Counted from the stretch's first letter, positions 35,737-44,994 are shown. The stretch is DNA of 64,000 nt from CAVQKZ01 sp963837325 (GCA_963837325.1 CAWIMV010000001.1:248001-312000); one strand, 5' to 3'. A program made the numbers and translations. The notes: generated from the sequence alone by a model not told the origin.

Positions 35737-36357
35737 GTGAACAAGGGTCGGCTCGAGGCATTCAGCGACGGCGTACTGGCCGTGGCCATCACGCTGCTCG
35801 TTCTCGACCTGCACTTGGACGTCAGTTCCGGTCACGAGGCCGTCGGCACCCAGCTCCGTGAGGAGTGGCCGTCGTTCGCGGCCTACCTAACCAGCTTCGT
35901 CTTCATCGGCGTCATCTGGGTCAATCACAACGCCGTGCTGTCGCTGGCGGCTCGAGTGGATCGCGTGCTGACGTTCTACAACCTGCTGTTGCTGATGTGG
36001 GTGACGACCATCCCGTTCACGACGGCGACATTCGCGGGATTCCTGCGCGAGGGCGGATCCGACGCCCGGTGGGCGGTGCTGCTCTACGGCATATCCACCG
36101 AGGGCATGGCGATCTTCTTCACGCTGATCCTGCAGCGGATGGTGAAGCACGGCCTGCTGGCCCAGCCGATCGATCCGGCCCTCGGCCGCAAGGCGGTGAT
36201 CCGGTTCGGGCTGGGCGCATTGGCCTACCCGATGGCAACCGTGATCGGGCTGCTCTCGCCGCCGGTCATGCTGCTCGCCTACGCGGGGTTGGCGACGTAC
36301 TACATGTTCGAGCAGACGGCGATCCTGCCGGCACCGGTCGACGCCGACGCGGCCTGA
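35737..36357 (+). CDS. TMEM175 family (DUF1211) potassium channel-like membrane protein
   Basis: 206 residues with about six membrane helices. The hallmark RLEAFSDGVLAVAITLLVLD forms the pore-lining first helix of bacterial TMEM175 channels. FIGVIWVNHNAVLS and the second-domain pattern follow. These proteins assemble as tetramers and conduct K+ without a classic selectivity filter. The start is GTG, 9 bases after the VOC stop. The gene converges on yjbQ. Why it sits with AraC and VOC genes is not clear. Confidence 0.87.
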   Translation: MNKGRLEAFSDGVLAVAITLLVLDLHLDVSSGHEAVGTQLREEWPSFAAYLTSFVFIGVIWVNHNAVLSLAARVDRVLTFYNLLLLMWVTTIPFTTATFAGFLREGGSDARWAVLLYGISTEGMAIFFTLILQRMVKHGLLAQPIDPALGRKAVIRFGLGALAYPMATVIGLLSPPVMLLAYAGLATYYMFEQTAILPAPVDADAA

Positions 36358-36366
36358 GCGAAGCCG

Positions 36367-36771
36367 TCAGCCGGGCAGGAAACTGAGCCGGACCGTCCGC
36401 TCGGCGTTGTCGACGTTGGTGTCCACCAGGCAGATCGACTGCCAGGTGCCCAACTGCAGCCGCCCGCCCAGCACCGGGACCGTGATCGAAGGGGCGATGA
36501 ACGCGGGCAGCACGTGGTCGCGGCCATGCCCGGCGGAGCCGTGGCGATGCTGCCAGCGCCCGTCGCGGGGCAGCAATTCGTCCAGCGCGGTGAGCAGATC
36601 CGCGTCGCTGCCCGCGCCGGTCTCCATGATCGCAATGCCGGCGGTGGCATGGGGGACGAACACGCTAAGCAGCCCGTCTGCCTCGGAACTGACGAAGTCG
36701 CTGCACTCGCCGGTGAGGTCGTGGACCCGCGGCTGGCCGCCGGTCCGGATGGTGATCGTCTCGCTGCGCAT
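36367..36771 (-). CDS. YjbQ family protein (UPF0047)
   Basis: 134 residues. The family core is present: VFVPHATAGIAIMETG, the histidine-rich HRHGSAGHGRDHVLPAF, and GRLQLGTWQSICLVD. YjbQ proteins form trimers and have been linked to thiamine phosphate synthase activity. The ATG at 36771 gives the usual length; upstream in-frame sequence would cross the divergent promoter to the BTAD gene. The gene converges with the TMEM175-like gene and diverges from the large regulator by 56 bases. Confidence 0.88.
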   Translation of the reverse strand: MRSETITIRTGGQPRVHDLTGECSDFVSSEADGLLSVFVPHATAGIAIMETGAGSDADLLTALDELLPRDGRWQHRHGSAGHGRDHVLPAFIAPSITVPVLGGRLQLGTWQSICLVDTNVDNAERTVRLSFLPG

Positions 36772-36827
36772 GCCCCTATCCTGCCGCGTCGGCCGCGCCC
36801 GGCTTCGCGGCGTGGAAGAGTGATCCC

Positions 36828-39800
36828 GTGCAGGTGGGGATCCTCGGTCCACTGGAGGTACGCGACGGCAGCGGCCGGCTGATCGACGTCGCGGGCACTC
36901 GGCTGCGTGCGCTGCTGGTCCGGCTGGCCCTGGATGCTGGCCGGCCCGTCAGTGTGGCCAATCTCGTGGATGCGGTGTGGGGCGATCAGCCGCCCGCGGA
37001 CGAGGCCAATGCGTTGCAGACCCTGGTGTCGCGGCTGCGCCGGGCGTTAGGCGACGCTGACTCGGTGGTCCAGTCGCCGGCGGGCTATCGACTGGTCCTC
37101 GACCGTGACGACGTCGACGCGAACCGCTTCGAACGTGCCGCCGCAGAGGGTGCGGCGGCCTTGCGCGCCGGCGACCCGGCGACGGCCTCGGCGCGGTTGG
37201 CCGAAGCGGTCGCGCTGTGGCGCGGGGCCGCCCTGGTCGAGGTCGGAGACTTCGCGGCACCGGCCCTCACCCGCCTGCATGACCTCCGGTTGGCGGTGCA
37301 ACTCGACCGCATAGACGCCGAGCTGTGCCTTGGCCGCGCCGGCGCGGTGACCGCCGAACTCGACGCCCTCGCCGCCGAGCATCCGCTGCACGAACGGCTG
37401 GCGGCCCTGCTGATGCGGGCGCTGACCCGCAGCGGACGGCAGGCCGAGGCGTTGCAGGTCTACGAACGGGTGCGCACCCGCTTGGCCGACGAACTCGGGG
37501 TCGATCCGGCTCCGGAGCTGCAGGCCGTCCACCTCGCCGTGCTGCGCGGCGAGCTGGCCGACGGCGCGGACGAGCAACGCCAGCCGCCTCGCAGCAACCT
37601 CAAGGCTCAGCTGACCAGCTTCGTCGGCCGCGAGGACGAAGTGGCCCGCATCGGCAAGTTGCTGGAGGTCAACCGGCTGGTGACGATCGTCGGGCCGGGC
37701 GGCGCGGGTAAGACCCGGCTGGCCAGCGAAGCCGCCGCCCGGATCGTCGACGGCGCTCCGGACGGCGTGTGGCTGGTCGAACTCGCGCCGGTCACCGACG
37801 CGGCCGACTTGCCGCAGACCGTGCTGGGCTCGCTCGGCCTGCGAGAACTGCACGTCCTGGATCGCCGGACCGAGCTGTCGGCCCGCGATGCCACCGGGCG
37901 ACTGCTCGAAGCGTTGGCCGACAAGCGGGCCGTGCTCGTCTTCGACAACTGCGAGCATCTCGTGGAGGCGAGCGCCAGGCTGGCCGACCACTTGCTGGCC
38001 CAGTGCCCGCAACTGCGCATCCTGGCCACCAGCCGCGAACCGCTCGGAATCTTCGGCGAAGCCCTGCTCGTGGTCCCCCCGCTGGGCCAGCCGGCCCCCG
38101 AAGCACCAGCTGCGAACGCCCTCGAGTACCCAGCGGTGCGGTTGTTCGCCGATCGGGCAGCGGCGGTCAGCCCGGACTTCTCGGTCGATGACCGTTCGGT
38201 GGCGGCGGTCATCGAGATCGTCCGTCGCCTCGACGGCTTGCCGCTTGCTATCGAACTGGCGGCCGCGCGGCTGCGCACGCTGCCGCTCGCGGAAATCGCC
38301 TCCCGGCTCTCCGACCGGTTCCGGCTGCTGACCGGAGGCAGTCGCACCGCATTGCCGCGGCACCGCACCTTGCGCGCGGTGGTGGAGTGGAGCTGGGACC
38401 TGCTGTCGCCGCCTGAGCGCTTGTTGGCCGAGCGCCTCGCCGTCTTCCCAGCCGGTGTCACCGAAGCCAGCGCGGCTGCCGTGTGTGCCGACGAGGCCGT
38501 CCCCGCGAAGGACGTAGGGGACCTGCTGGCCTCGCTCGTCGACAAGTCCCTGCTGCAGCCGGTCGCGGACGGCACCCGCCTGCGCATGCTCGAGACGATC
38601 CGCGAATACGGTGTCGAGCGGCTGGCCGAACGGCACGAGCTGGCCGACATCCGGCTGCGGCACGCCAACTACTTCGTTGAACTCGTCGGCGAAGCCGGCA
38701 ACCACCTGCGCGACAGCGGCCAACTGCCGTGGATGCGGCTGCTGGACGCCGAACGCGACAACGTGCTCTCGGCCTTGCGGTACCTGGCCGACGAAGGTCA
38801 CGCCCAACGGGCCCTGGAGATCGCGGCCGCGATGGGCGGGTACTGGATGTTCACCGGCGCGCACACCGACGCGACGACCTGGTTGCCGGTCGCGCTCGCC
38901 GCCGACGGTGACGCCGACCCGGACCTGCGCCTGCTGGTCACTTCGATGCTGGCGATGACCGCCGGCTCCGGCGTCTCAGCTGTCGACGCCGAACAGATGG
39001 AACAGGGGTTGCACCAGCTCAACCGGATGGGCGCCGATTTCGAGCGGGCCGACACCCGGCGGTACCCGATGCTGGCGCTGATGCGTCCGGTCATCGCCAT
39101 CTTCTCCCAGGACAGGTCAAACCTGGACGCGGCGATGAATGCGGCGCTGGAGTCCGAAGACCGCTGGATCAGGGCGTCCGCGCTGATGTTCCGGGCGGCC
39201 ATCGCCGAGAACGACGGCGATGTCGCGACCGCGCGGACCGACCTGGTCGGAGCCCGGACCCAGTTCGAGGCCATTGGGGAGCGGTGGGGGCTCGCGGCGT
39301 GTCTGCAGGCGATCGGGCTGATCCACACGACCCATGGCGAGCTCGACGCCGCGCTCGCCACTTACGAGGAGGCCCTGCGGCTCGTCGGCGAACTCGGCGC
39401 GCACGACGACGCGGCCTGGTTGCATCTGCGCATCGCCGACGTGCACGTCCGGCGCGGCGACCTGCGTCTCGCCGCGGAGGTGGCGCGCCGCGGCAGCCGG
39501 ATCAGCGAGGCTTCGGGCGCGGCCCGTGAGGCGGTCATCGGCCGGGTGGTATTAGCCGACATCGCCCGCCGCACCGGCGATCTCGAGCTGTCCCGGGAAC
39601 TGCGCGAGGACGCCTTGGCCCGGCTGGACACGATGCCGACGGCCCATCCGTTCCAGGGTCACGGCGTGGCGATCGCGCTGGCCGTCGCTGCTAAGCACCA
39701 GATCCTCGACGGCGAGATCGACGAGGCACGACAACGGGCACTGCGTGCGTACGAGGCTGCGCTCGGCACTCGGGACATGCCGATCGTCGCGAGCGTCGCG

Positions 39801-40037
39801 GTCTCGACGGCACTACTGGCCGCCCACGACGGTGAGTTCACGCTCGCGGCCGAGCGGCTGGGCGCGGCCGCGCGGCTGCGTGGTTCCGACGACGCCACCC
39901 AACCAGACATCGCCGAGCTCAGCACGCGGCTGCGCGCTGAACTCGGCGATGCGGACTTCGCGGCGGCCTACGAGCGGGGCTGGGCGCTGAGCCGCGAGGA
40001 CGCGATCGAACGCGTCCGCCCCGCCTCGAGGGACTAG
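36828..40037 (+). CDS. Large SARP/BTAD regulator with NB-ARC ATPase and TPR-like repeats
   Basis: 1069 residues with a GTG start. Residues 1-95 are an OmpR-type winged helix (LRALLVRLALDAGRPVSVAN, then ANALQTLVSRLRRALG). Residues 95-245 are the bacterial transcriptional activator domain (DRIDAELCLGRAG, then VYERVRTRLADELGVDPAPE). The NB-ARC ATPase follows, with Walker A GPGGAGKT (K295) and Walker B AVLVFDNCEH. The C-terminal half is helical TPR-like. AfsR-like proteins of this build activate secondary metabolism or stress genes. It converges on a DrrAB-type exporter pair, whose stop it overlaps, so those genes are candidate targets. No kinase site is evident. Confidence 0.9.
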   Translation: MQVGILGPLEVRDGSGRLIDVAGTRLRALLVRLALDAGRPVSVANLVDAVWGDQPPADEANALQTLVSRLRRALGDADSVVQSPAGYRLVLDRDDVDANRFERAAAEGAAALRAGDPATASARLAEAVALWRGAALVEVGDFAAPALTRLHDLRLAVQLDRIDAELCLGRAGAVTAELDALAAEHPLHERLAALLMRALTRSGRQAEALQVYERVRTRLADELGVDPAPELQAVHLAVLRGELADGADEQRQPPRSNLKAQLTSFVGREDEVARIGKLLEVNRLVTIVGPGGAGKTRLASEAAARIVDGAPDGVWLVELAPVTDAADLPQTVLGSLGLRELHVLDRRTELSARDATGRLLEALADKRAVLVFDNCEHLVEASARLADHLLAQCPQLRILATSREPLGIFGEALLVVPPLGQPAPEAPAANALEYPAVRLFADRAAAVSPDFSVDDRSVAAVIEIVRRLDGLPLAIELAAARLRTLPLAEIASRLSDRFRLLTGGSRTALPRHRTLRAVVEWSWDLLSPPERLLAERLAVFPAGVTEASAAAVCADEAVPAKDVGDLLASLVDKSLLQPVADGTRLRMLETIREYGVERLAERHELADIRLRHANYFVELVGEAGNHLRDSGQLPWMRLLDAERDNVLSALRYLADEGHAQRALEIAAAMGGYWMFTGAHTDATTWLPVALAADGDADPDLRLLVTSMLAMTAGSGVSAVDAEQMEQGLHQLNRMGADFERADTRRYPMLALMRPVIAIFSQDRSNLDAAMNAALESEDRWIRASALMFRAAIAENDGDVATARTDLVGARTQFEAIGERWGLAACLQAIGLIHTTHGELDAALATYEEALRLVGELGAHDDAAWLHLRIADVHVRRGDLRLAAEVARRGSRISEASGAAREAVIGRVVLADIARRTGDLELSRELREDALARLDTMPTAHPFQGHGVAIALAVAAKHQILDGEIDEARQRALRAYEAALGTRDMPIVASVAVSTALLAAHDGEFTLAAERLGAAARLRGSDDATQPDIAELSTRLRAELGDADFAAAYERGWALSREDAIERVRPASRD

Positions 40038-40867
40038 GCCCGCCGGCGGTAGGCGCGCAGGGCCAACGGCACGAACACCAGCAGCAAACTGGCCATCCAG
40101 CCGAGCGTCCAGGCCAGGTTCGACGCGATCTCGCCGCCCAGCGTCAGTCCGCGCACGGTACCGACCAGGTGCGATATCGGATTGACCTTGACGAACGCCT
40201 GCAGCCAGCCGGGCATGGTCGAGGTCGGCACGAACGTGTTGCTGCCGAACGAAAGGGGCAGCACCAGCAGGAACATGACACCCTGCACCGCGCCGGACGT
40301 ACGAACCTTCATGCCGACCCAGACCGAGATCCAGCAGAAGCACAGCGCGAACGCGATCGACAGGCTGATCGCGGCCACCGCCGACAGCGCGTCCGTCTGG
40401 ACCCGGAAGCCGATCACGTAGCCGAAACCGAGGTAGATCACGCACAGGATCAGGTAACGGAAGAAGTCGGCCAGCACCGCGCCGACCAGTGGCGCCGAAC
40501 GAGCGATCGGCAACGACCGGAAGCGGTCGAAGACGCCCTTCTCGATATCGACATTCAGGTTCTGGCCAAGCGCGATGCTGCCCATCGCAATGCCCTGGCC
40601 GAGCAATCCGGGCAGCAGGAATTGCAGATAGTGGTGCCGCGATCCGCCGCTGATCGCGCCACCGAACACGTAGACGAACAGCAGCAGGAAGATCACCGGC
40701 TGGATCGTCACGTCGATCAACTGCTCGGGTGTGCGCCAGGTCTTGATCAGGTTGCGCTTGGCCAGCACGAGCGCGTGGCGCAGCGTGCGCAGGCCGGGTG
40801 GCAACGGGCTGGCGTCCTCCGAGGCGACGGGCGATGCCATTTCGGGTGGAGCGAGGGTCGTGCTCAT
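40034..40867 (-). CDS. ABC-2 type permease (DrrB-like)
   Basis: 277 residues. A basic N-terminal tail (LVLAKRNLIKTWRTPEQLID) precedes about six membrane helices, in the ABC-2 membrane family. NLNVDIEKGVFDRFRSLPIA is a family signature of daunorubicin-type exporters. It would pair with the ATPase encoded just upstream, with which it overlaps by 4 bases. The transported molecule could be an antibiotic, lipid or glycan. Its stop overlaps the stop of the convergent BTAD gene by 4 bases. Confidence 0.88.
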   Translation of the reverse strand: MSTTLAPPEMASPVASEDASPLPPGLRTLRHALVLAKRNLIKTWRTPEQLIDVTIQPVIFLLLFVYVFGGAISGGSRHHYLQFLLPGLLGQGIAMGSIALGQNLNVDIEKGVFDRFRSLPIARSAPLVGAVLADFFRYLILCVIYLGFGYVIGFRVQTDALSAVAAISLSIAFALCFCWISVWVGMKVRTSGAVQGVMFLLVLPLSFGSNTFVPTSTMPGWLQAFVKVNPISHLVGTVRGLTLGGEIASNLAWTLGWMASLLLVFVPLALRAYRRRA

Positions 40868-41823
40868 GCCACGGTCTCCTCTTCTGGGGTAGCGGTACGG
40901 GTGCCGGTGAGGCTGAAGAACACCTCGTCCAGGCTGGGCAGGTGCAGGGAGAGCTCGGTGACCTTGATGCCGGCCGCGCTCAGCCGGGCCACGGTCGCGG
41001 GCAGCACCTCGTCGCTGTCAACGGCGACGGTCAGGGCGTGCCGGCCGTCGCGTTCGGACGCCGATCCGGCGATGTCGCCGAGCAGCGTCGTTAGGGACGC
41101 GAAGTCCGACGGATCGGCCGGGCGCACGGTCAGGCGCTGACCGCCGACGACCCGCTTCAGCCCGTCGGGCGTGTCGTGGGCGATGACCCGGCCGTGATCG
41201 ATGACCGTGATCTCGTCGGCGAGCGCGTCAGCCTCCTCGAGGTACTGCGTCGTGAGCAGCACGGTGGAGCCGTCGTCGACCAGGCCCCGCACGACGTGAC
41301 CCATGTCCTCGCGCTTGGCCGGGTCGAGGCCGGTGGTCGGTTCGTCCAGAAAGATCACGGCCGGACGGCCGACAAGCGATGCGGCCAGGTCGAGGCGCCG
41401 GCGCATACCGCCGGAGTAGGTCTTGGCCATGCGGTCGGCCGCGGCCGACAGGTCGAACCACTCGAGCAGTTCGACCGCGCGGCGCCGGGCCTCGGCCATG
41501 CGCAGGTCCAGCAGTTGACCGATCATCACGAGGTTCTGCATCCCGGTGAGGTCCTCGTCGACCGAGGCGTACTGGCCGGTGAGGCCGATCTTCTGCCGGA
41601 CCTGCTGCGGGCTGCGGGCGACGTCGAAGCCGGCCACGGTGGCCGAGCCGGAGTCGGCGCGCAGCAGCGTCGCCAGGATGCGGACGGCGGTAGTCTTCCC
41701 GGCGCCGTTGGGGCCGAGGACACCGAGGACGGTGCCCTGGCGGGCCGCCAGGTCGATGCCGGCCAGTGCTTGGGTGTCGCCGAAGCGCTTCATGAGCCCT
41801 TCGGCTTGGATGGCGTATGTCAT
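40864..41823 (-). CDS. ABC transporter ATP-binding protein (DrrA-like)
   Basis: 319 residues. Walker A is GPNGAGKTTAVRIL, the signature is YSGGMRRRLDLAASL, Walker B is VIFLDEPTTGLDP, and the switch histidine position carries LLTTQYLEEAD, where Gln is usual for the DrrA group. A C-terminal domain of about 90 residues completes the family. The ATG at 41823 gives a normal N-terminus (MTYAIQAEGLMKRFG). It is coupled to the permease by ATGA. An inverted repeat lies 64 bases upstream in the divergent gap with rph. Confidence 0.9.
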   Translation of the reverse strand: MTYAIQAEGLMKRFGDTQALAGIDLAARQGTVLGVLGPNGAGKTTAVRILATLLRADSGSATVAGFDVARSPQQVRQKIGLTGQYASVDEDLTGMQNLVMIGQLLDLRMAEARRRAVELLEWFDLSAAADRMAKTYSGGMRRRLDLAASLVGRPAVIFLDEPTTGLDPAKREDMGHVVRGLVDDGSTVLLTTQYLEEADALADEITVIDHGRVIAHDTPDGLKRVVGGQRLTVRPADPSDFASLTTLLGDIAGSASERDGRHALTVAVDSDEVLPATVARLSAAGIKVTELSLHLPSLDEVFFSLTGTRTATPEEETVA

Positions 41824-41886
41824 GACGCAGACACTGCGCCCCGCGGCTGGCAGCGGGCGCACGTCGCCCTGACACCGGCTGGCACG

Positions 41887-41917
41887 CGCTGGCACCGGGC
41901 GGATATCCGTGCCAGCG
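41887..41917. promoter_or_regulatory. Inverted repeat upstream of the DrrAB-like genes
   Basis: CGCTGGCAC (41887-41895) and GTGCCAGCG (41909-41917) are perfect 9-base complements around a 13-base spacer. A further GGCTGGCAC copy sits at 41878-41886. It lies between the divergent ABC operon and rph, and could be an operator for the exporter. The regulator is unknown; the nearby BTAD protein usually binds direct repeats, so a match to it is not assured. Confidence 0.45.
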
Positions 41918-41992
41918 CCCCGCGATAACAGGGACAGCTGACAGTGGTGGCCTGGTCAGGGCTGGTCAGGGACACCACCTAAGCTCGCAAAC

Positions 41993-42715
41993 ATGTCTCG
42001 ACCAGACGGCCGCGCGGCCGACCAGCTCCGGCCCGTTACGATCACCCGCGACTGGCAGAAGTACGCCGAGGGCTCCGCCCTGGTCGAGTTCGGCGAGACC
42101 AAGGTGCTGTGCGCGGCGTCGGTGGTCCAGGGCGTCCCGCGCTGGCGCAAGGGCAGCGGTCTGGGTTGGGTGACGGCCGAGTACTCGATGCTTCCGCGCG
42201 CCACCCTCACCCGCAACGACCGCGAATCGGTGAAGGGCCGAATCGGTGGACGGACTCACGAGATTTCGCGACTGATCGGCCGGTCACTGCGCGCCGCGAT
42301 CGACCTGGCCGCGCTCGGTGAGAATTCCGTGTCTATCGACTGTGACGTATTGCAGGCCGACGGCGGCACCCGCACCGCGGCGATCACCGGTGCTTACGTC
42401 GCACTCGCCGACGCGGTGGCGTGGCTCGACGCGCAGAAGGCGCTCGCCCAACCCAAGCCGCTCGTCAACTCGATCTCGGCGGTGTCCGTCGGAGTCATCG
42501 ACGGCGAACCGCGGCTGGATCTGATGTACGAGGAAGACGTCCGGGCCGAGACCGACATGAACGTCGTGGTCACCGGCGACGGCGAGTTCGTCGAGGTACA
42601 GGGCACGGCCGAAGGCGCCCCGTTCCGGCGCGCGGAACTCGACGCCATGCTCGATCTCGCTGTGGCCGGCTGCGCGGAACTGACGGCCCTGCAGCATGCG
42701 GCGCTGGGCGGGTGA
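41993..42715 (+). CDS. rph: Ribonuclease PH
   Basis: 240 residues. The fold core is complete: PDGRAADQLRPVTITRDW at the start, EFGETKVLCAASV, AEYSMLPRAT and the phosphate-binding GRTHEISRLIGRSLRA. It trims the 3' ends of tRNA precursors phosphorolytically. The length matches the family. Its stop overlaps the rdgB start (GTGA). In M. tuberculosis rph directly follows the Rv1339-type gene; here about 9.5 kb of other genes lie between them. Confidence 0.95.
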   Translation: MSRPDGRAADQLRPVTITRDWQKYAEGSALVEFGETKVLCAASVVQGVPRWRKGSGLGWVTAEYSMLPRATLTRNDRESVKGRIGGRTHEISRLIGRSLRAAIDLAALGENSVSIDCDVLQADGGTRTAAITGAYVALADAVAWLDAQKALAQPKPLVNSISAVSVGVIDGEPRLDLMYEEDVRAETDMNVVVTGDGEFVEVQGTAEGAPFRRAELDAMLDLAVAGCAELTALQHAALGG

Positions 42716-43326
42716 GCCGGGACACCGGTCGCGTCCTGCTGGCTAGTCGCAACGCCAAGAAGCTGGCCGAGCTGCGCCGCATTCTCGCCCCCGTACTGCC
42801 GAACCTCACTGTCCTCGGCCTCGCCGACATCGCGCCATACGACGAGAAGCCCGAGACCGGCGCCACGTTCGCCGACAACGCTCTGCTCAAGGCCCGCGAG
42901 GGGTTCGTGCACTCCGGTGTGCCCACGATCGCCGACGACTCCGGCCTCACGGTCGACGCCCTGAACGGGATGCCCGGCGTGCTGTCCGCCCGCTGGTCCG
43001 GTCGGCACGGCGACGACGAGGCCAACCTGCGGCTGCTGCTCGCCCAACTCGCCGACACACCCGACGAACGGCTCAGGGCGAGCTTCGTGTGCGCCGCCGC
43101 CCTCGTCGGCCCGGCGGGGGAAACGGTCGTCGAGGGCCGCATGCCGGGCCGGCTGGTGCGCACTCCGCGCGGGACGAACGGCTTCGGCTACGACCCGATC
43201 TTCGTCGCGACCGGACTCGATCTCACCAATGCAGAACTCGACCCGGCCCGCAAGGACGAGATCAGCCATCGCGGGCAGGCGTTGCGCGCGTTGACCCCGC
43301 ACGTGCTCGCCGCCCTGAACAGCTGA
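42712..43326 (+). CDS. rdgB: XTP/dITP pyrophosphatase
   Basis: 204 residues from GTG 42712, overlapping the rph stop by 4 bases. The family motifs are RVLLASRNAKKLAELRRIL, ETGATFADNALLKA, TIADDSGLTVDALNGMPGV, NGFGYDPIFV and SHRGQALRAL. It removes non-canonical purine triphosphates (dITP, XTP) from the nucleotide pool. The rph-rdgB pair is widely conserved in actinobacteria. The start choice is supported by the overlap and by the immediate family N-terminus. Confidence 0.95.
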   Translation: MSRDTGRVLLASRNAKKLAELRRILAPVLPNLTVLGLADIAPYDEKPETGATFADNALLKAREGFVHSGVPTIADDSGLTVDALNGMPGVLSARWSGRHGDDEANLRLLLAQLADTPDERLRASFVCAAALVGPAGETVVEGRMPGRLVRTPRGTNGFGYDPIFVATGLDLTNAELDPARKDEISHRGQALRALTPHVLAALNS

Positions 43327-43358
43327 CCACGCGGCCGCCGCTGAGTATGTTCGCGACC

Positions 43359-44081
43359 ATGACTGACTTGGAACCGGTGGATGAGTCGTGGACGAGCGCC
43401 CTCGCGATCGTCGCTCACCCGGACGACCTCGAGTACGGAACCGCCGCCGCGATCGCACGATGGACAGCCAACGGCAAGCGGGTGGGCTACTGCCTGGCGA
43501 CCAGCGGTGAAGCCGGTATCGACGGCCTGTCGCCGGAGAAGGCGGCGCCGCTGCGCGAGCAGGAACAGCGCGCCTCGGCGGCAATCGTCGGTGTCGACAC
43601 CGTCGAGTTCCTCGGCTATCCCGACGGCGTGCTCGAGTACGGGCTGCCGCTGCGGCGCGACATCGCCCGAGCCGTGCGTCGGCACCGGCCGGACGTCGTC
43701 ATCACCGGCAACTACCACGACTCGTGGGCGCCGGGTGCGCTGAATCAAGCCGACCACATCGCGCTCGGCCGGGCCGTGCTCGATGGCGTGCGCGACGCGG
43801 GTAACCGCTGGGTGTTTCGCGCGCTGCTCGATGAGGATCTGCAGCCGTGGCCGGTTCACACCGTCCTGGCCGCTCACGGCCCGCAGGTCACGCACGCCGT
43901 CGACGTGAGCGATTACTTCGCCGTCGGCGTCGCGTCGCTGCGGGCCCATGCCGCCTACCTCGCCGGCCTCGGCGACCACCCCATGGCCGACCCCGAGGAG
44001 TTCCTGGAGTCCATTGCCCGCGCCACCGGCACACGGCTCGGCACGACGTACGCAGTGGGGTTCGAGGTCGTCAACTTCTGA
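43359..44081 (+). CDS. PIG-L family deacetylase
   Basis: 240 residues. The zinc motif AHPDDLEYGT lies near residue 20, with the later NQADHIALGRAVLDGV histidine. The family removes acetyl groups from N-acetylglucosamine-type substrates, including mycothiol precursors and conjugates (MshB, Mca) and antibiotics. The sequence alone does not separate these. ATG 43359 is preferred; ATG 43347 would add four residues. It lies 32 bases after rdgB and could be read from the same transcript. Confidence 0.86.
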   Translation: MTDLEPVDESWTSALAIVAHPDDLEYGTAAAIARWTANGKRVGYCLATSGEAGIDGLSPEKAAPLREQEQRASAAIVGVDTVEFLGYPDGVLEYGLPLRRDIARAVRRHRPDVVITGNYHDSWAPGALNQADHIALGRAVLDGVRDAGNRWVFRALLDEDLQPWPVHTVLAAHGPQVTHAVDVSDYFAVGVASLRAHAAYLAGLGDHPMADPEEFLESIARATGTRLGTTYAVGFEVVNF

Positions 44082-44130
44082 CGCGCCGTCTCGCCGCCGC
44101 TGCGTGATTGCAGCTCCGCGCGACTTGGAT

Positions 44131-44158
44131 GGAACCGATCTTCCGGCCGAAGACGAAT
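44131..44158 (+). promoter_or_regulatory. Candidate ECF-sigma promoter for the secreted-protein/sortase cluster
   Basis: GGAACC (44131-44136), 17 bases and CGAAT (44154-44158) fit the general GGAAC-N16/17-CGwnt pattern of extracytoplasmic-function sigma factors. It lies 62 bases before the start codon of the secreted protein, in a 139-base gap that otherwise holds no feature I recognise. Confidence 0.35.
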
Positions 44159-44220
44159 GGCATGGAGTAGGCAAATTTTCTCCGTGCCGGTCGTCCGGCC
44201 GAACTGGAAGGTTCCCGTCC

Positions 44221-44994
44221 ATGAAGAAAGCACTTGGATTGCTCGCTGCACCTGTCGCCGTTGGCGCGGCTGCGCTGCTCGCCCTGCCTGGTTCCGCTGG
44301 GGCAGCCGCGGCCAGTAGCTACCAGGCCACGCTGAACCCGCTCAACCACTCGAGCGCGTCGGGCACGCTCATGGTGCAACTTAACGGCAATCAGGCCACG
44401 GTCACCGAGCATGTCGATGGTCTGGCCGCAACGTTCAGTGGCAAGCCATACCCGCACGTGCAGCACATTCACATCGGCGCGCAGGGCACCTGCCCGACGA
44501 CCGCGGCCGACAAGAACGCAGACGGCGTCGTGAGCACGACCGAGGGTGCCCCGTTCTACGGCGCGATCGGCACCACACTGTCGCTCAGCGGTGACACCAG
44601 CCCGAAGGCCGGTACGACGCTGACCGTTGCCCCAAGCGGCGCCAGCTTCGACTACAACCGCACGTTCACGCTCGACGCCGCGACGTTGGCGTCAGTCACT
44701 TCGGGTAAGGGCGTCATCGTGGTGCACGGTCTGGACCCGAAGACCCTGAGCGCCAAGGCCCAGGGCGAGAAGAGTGACCTGGTGCCGTCGTTGCCGTTGG
44801 CCGCGACCTCACCGGCGCTGTGCGGCGCGCTCGTCGCGTCGCAGATGAGCACCATGCCGGGCGGAGCGGCCAGTACCGGTGGCGGCAGCACGGCCGGCGT
44901 CGAGGACGAAGCGCTGTTGCTCGCCAGCGGTGGGCTGTTGTTGGCCGCCGGTGGTGCGCTCGCGATTCGTCGCCGCGTCGCCCGCCAGAGCTGA
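44221..44994 (+). CDS. Secreted CHRD-like protein with C-terminal membrane anchor
   Basis: 257 residues. A signal peptide (about 1-29, LLAAPVAVGAAALLALPGSA) is followed by a beta-rich domain with YPHVQHIHIGAQGTCP, like the CHRD fold. The C-terminus has a Gly/Ser/Thr linker (GGAASTGGGSTAGVED), a hydrophobic helix (ALLLASGGLLLAAGGALAI) and RRRVARQS. This is the outline of a sortase substrate, but no LPXTG or LAXTG is visible. A class E/F-type sortase gene follows after 31 bases, so it is probably the sortase substrate, with the motif possibly hidden in the Gly-Ser-Thr stretch. The function is unknown. Confidence 0.75.
   Translation: MKKALGLLAAPVAVGAAALLALPGSAGAAAASSYQATLNPLNHSSASGTLMVQLNGNQATVTEHVDGLAATFSGKPYPHVQHIHIGAQGTCPTTAADKNADGVVSTTEGAPFYGAIGTTLSLSGDTSPKAGTTLTVAPSGASFDYNRTFTLDAATLASVTSGKGVIVVHGLDPKTLSAKAQGEKSDLVPSLPLAATSPALCGALVASQMSTMPGGAASTGGGSTAGVEDEALLLASGGLLLAAGGALAIRRRVARQS

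Noticed and set aside
37047..38864. Long antisense frame within the BTAD regulator
   Set aside because: The plus strand carries a complete winged-helix/BTAD/NB-ARC protein; the antisense frame has no domain.
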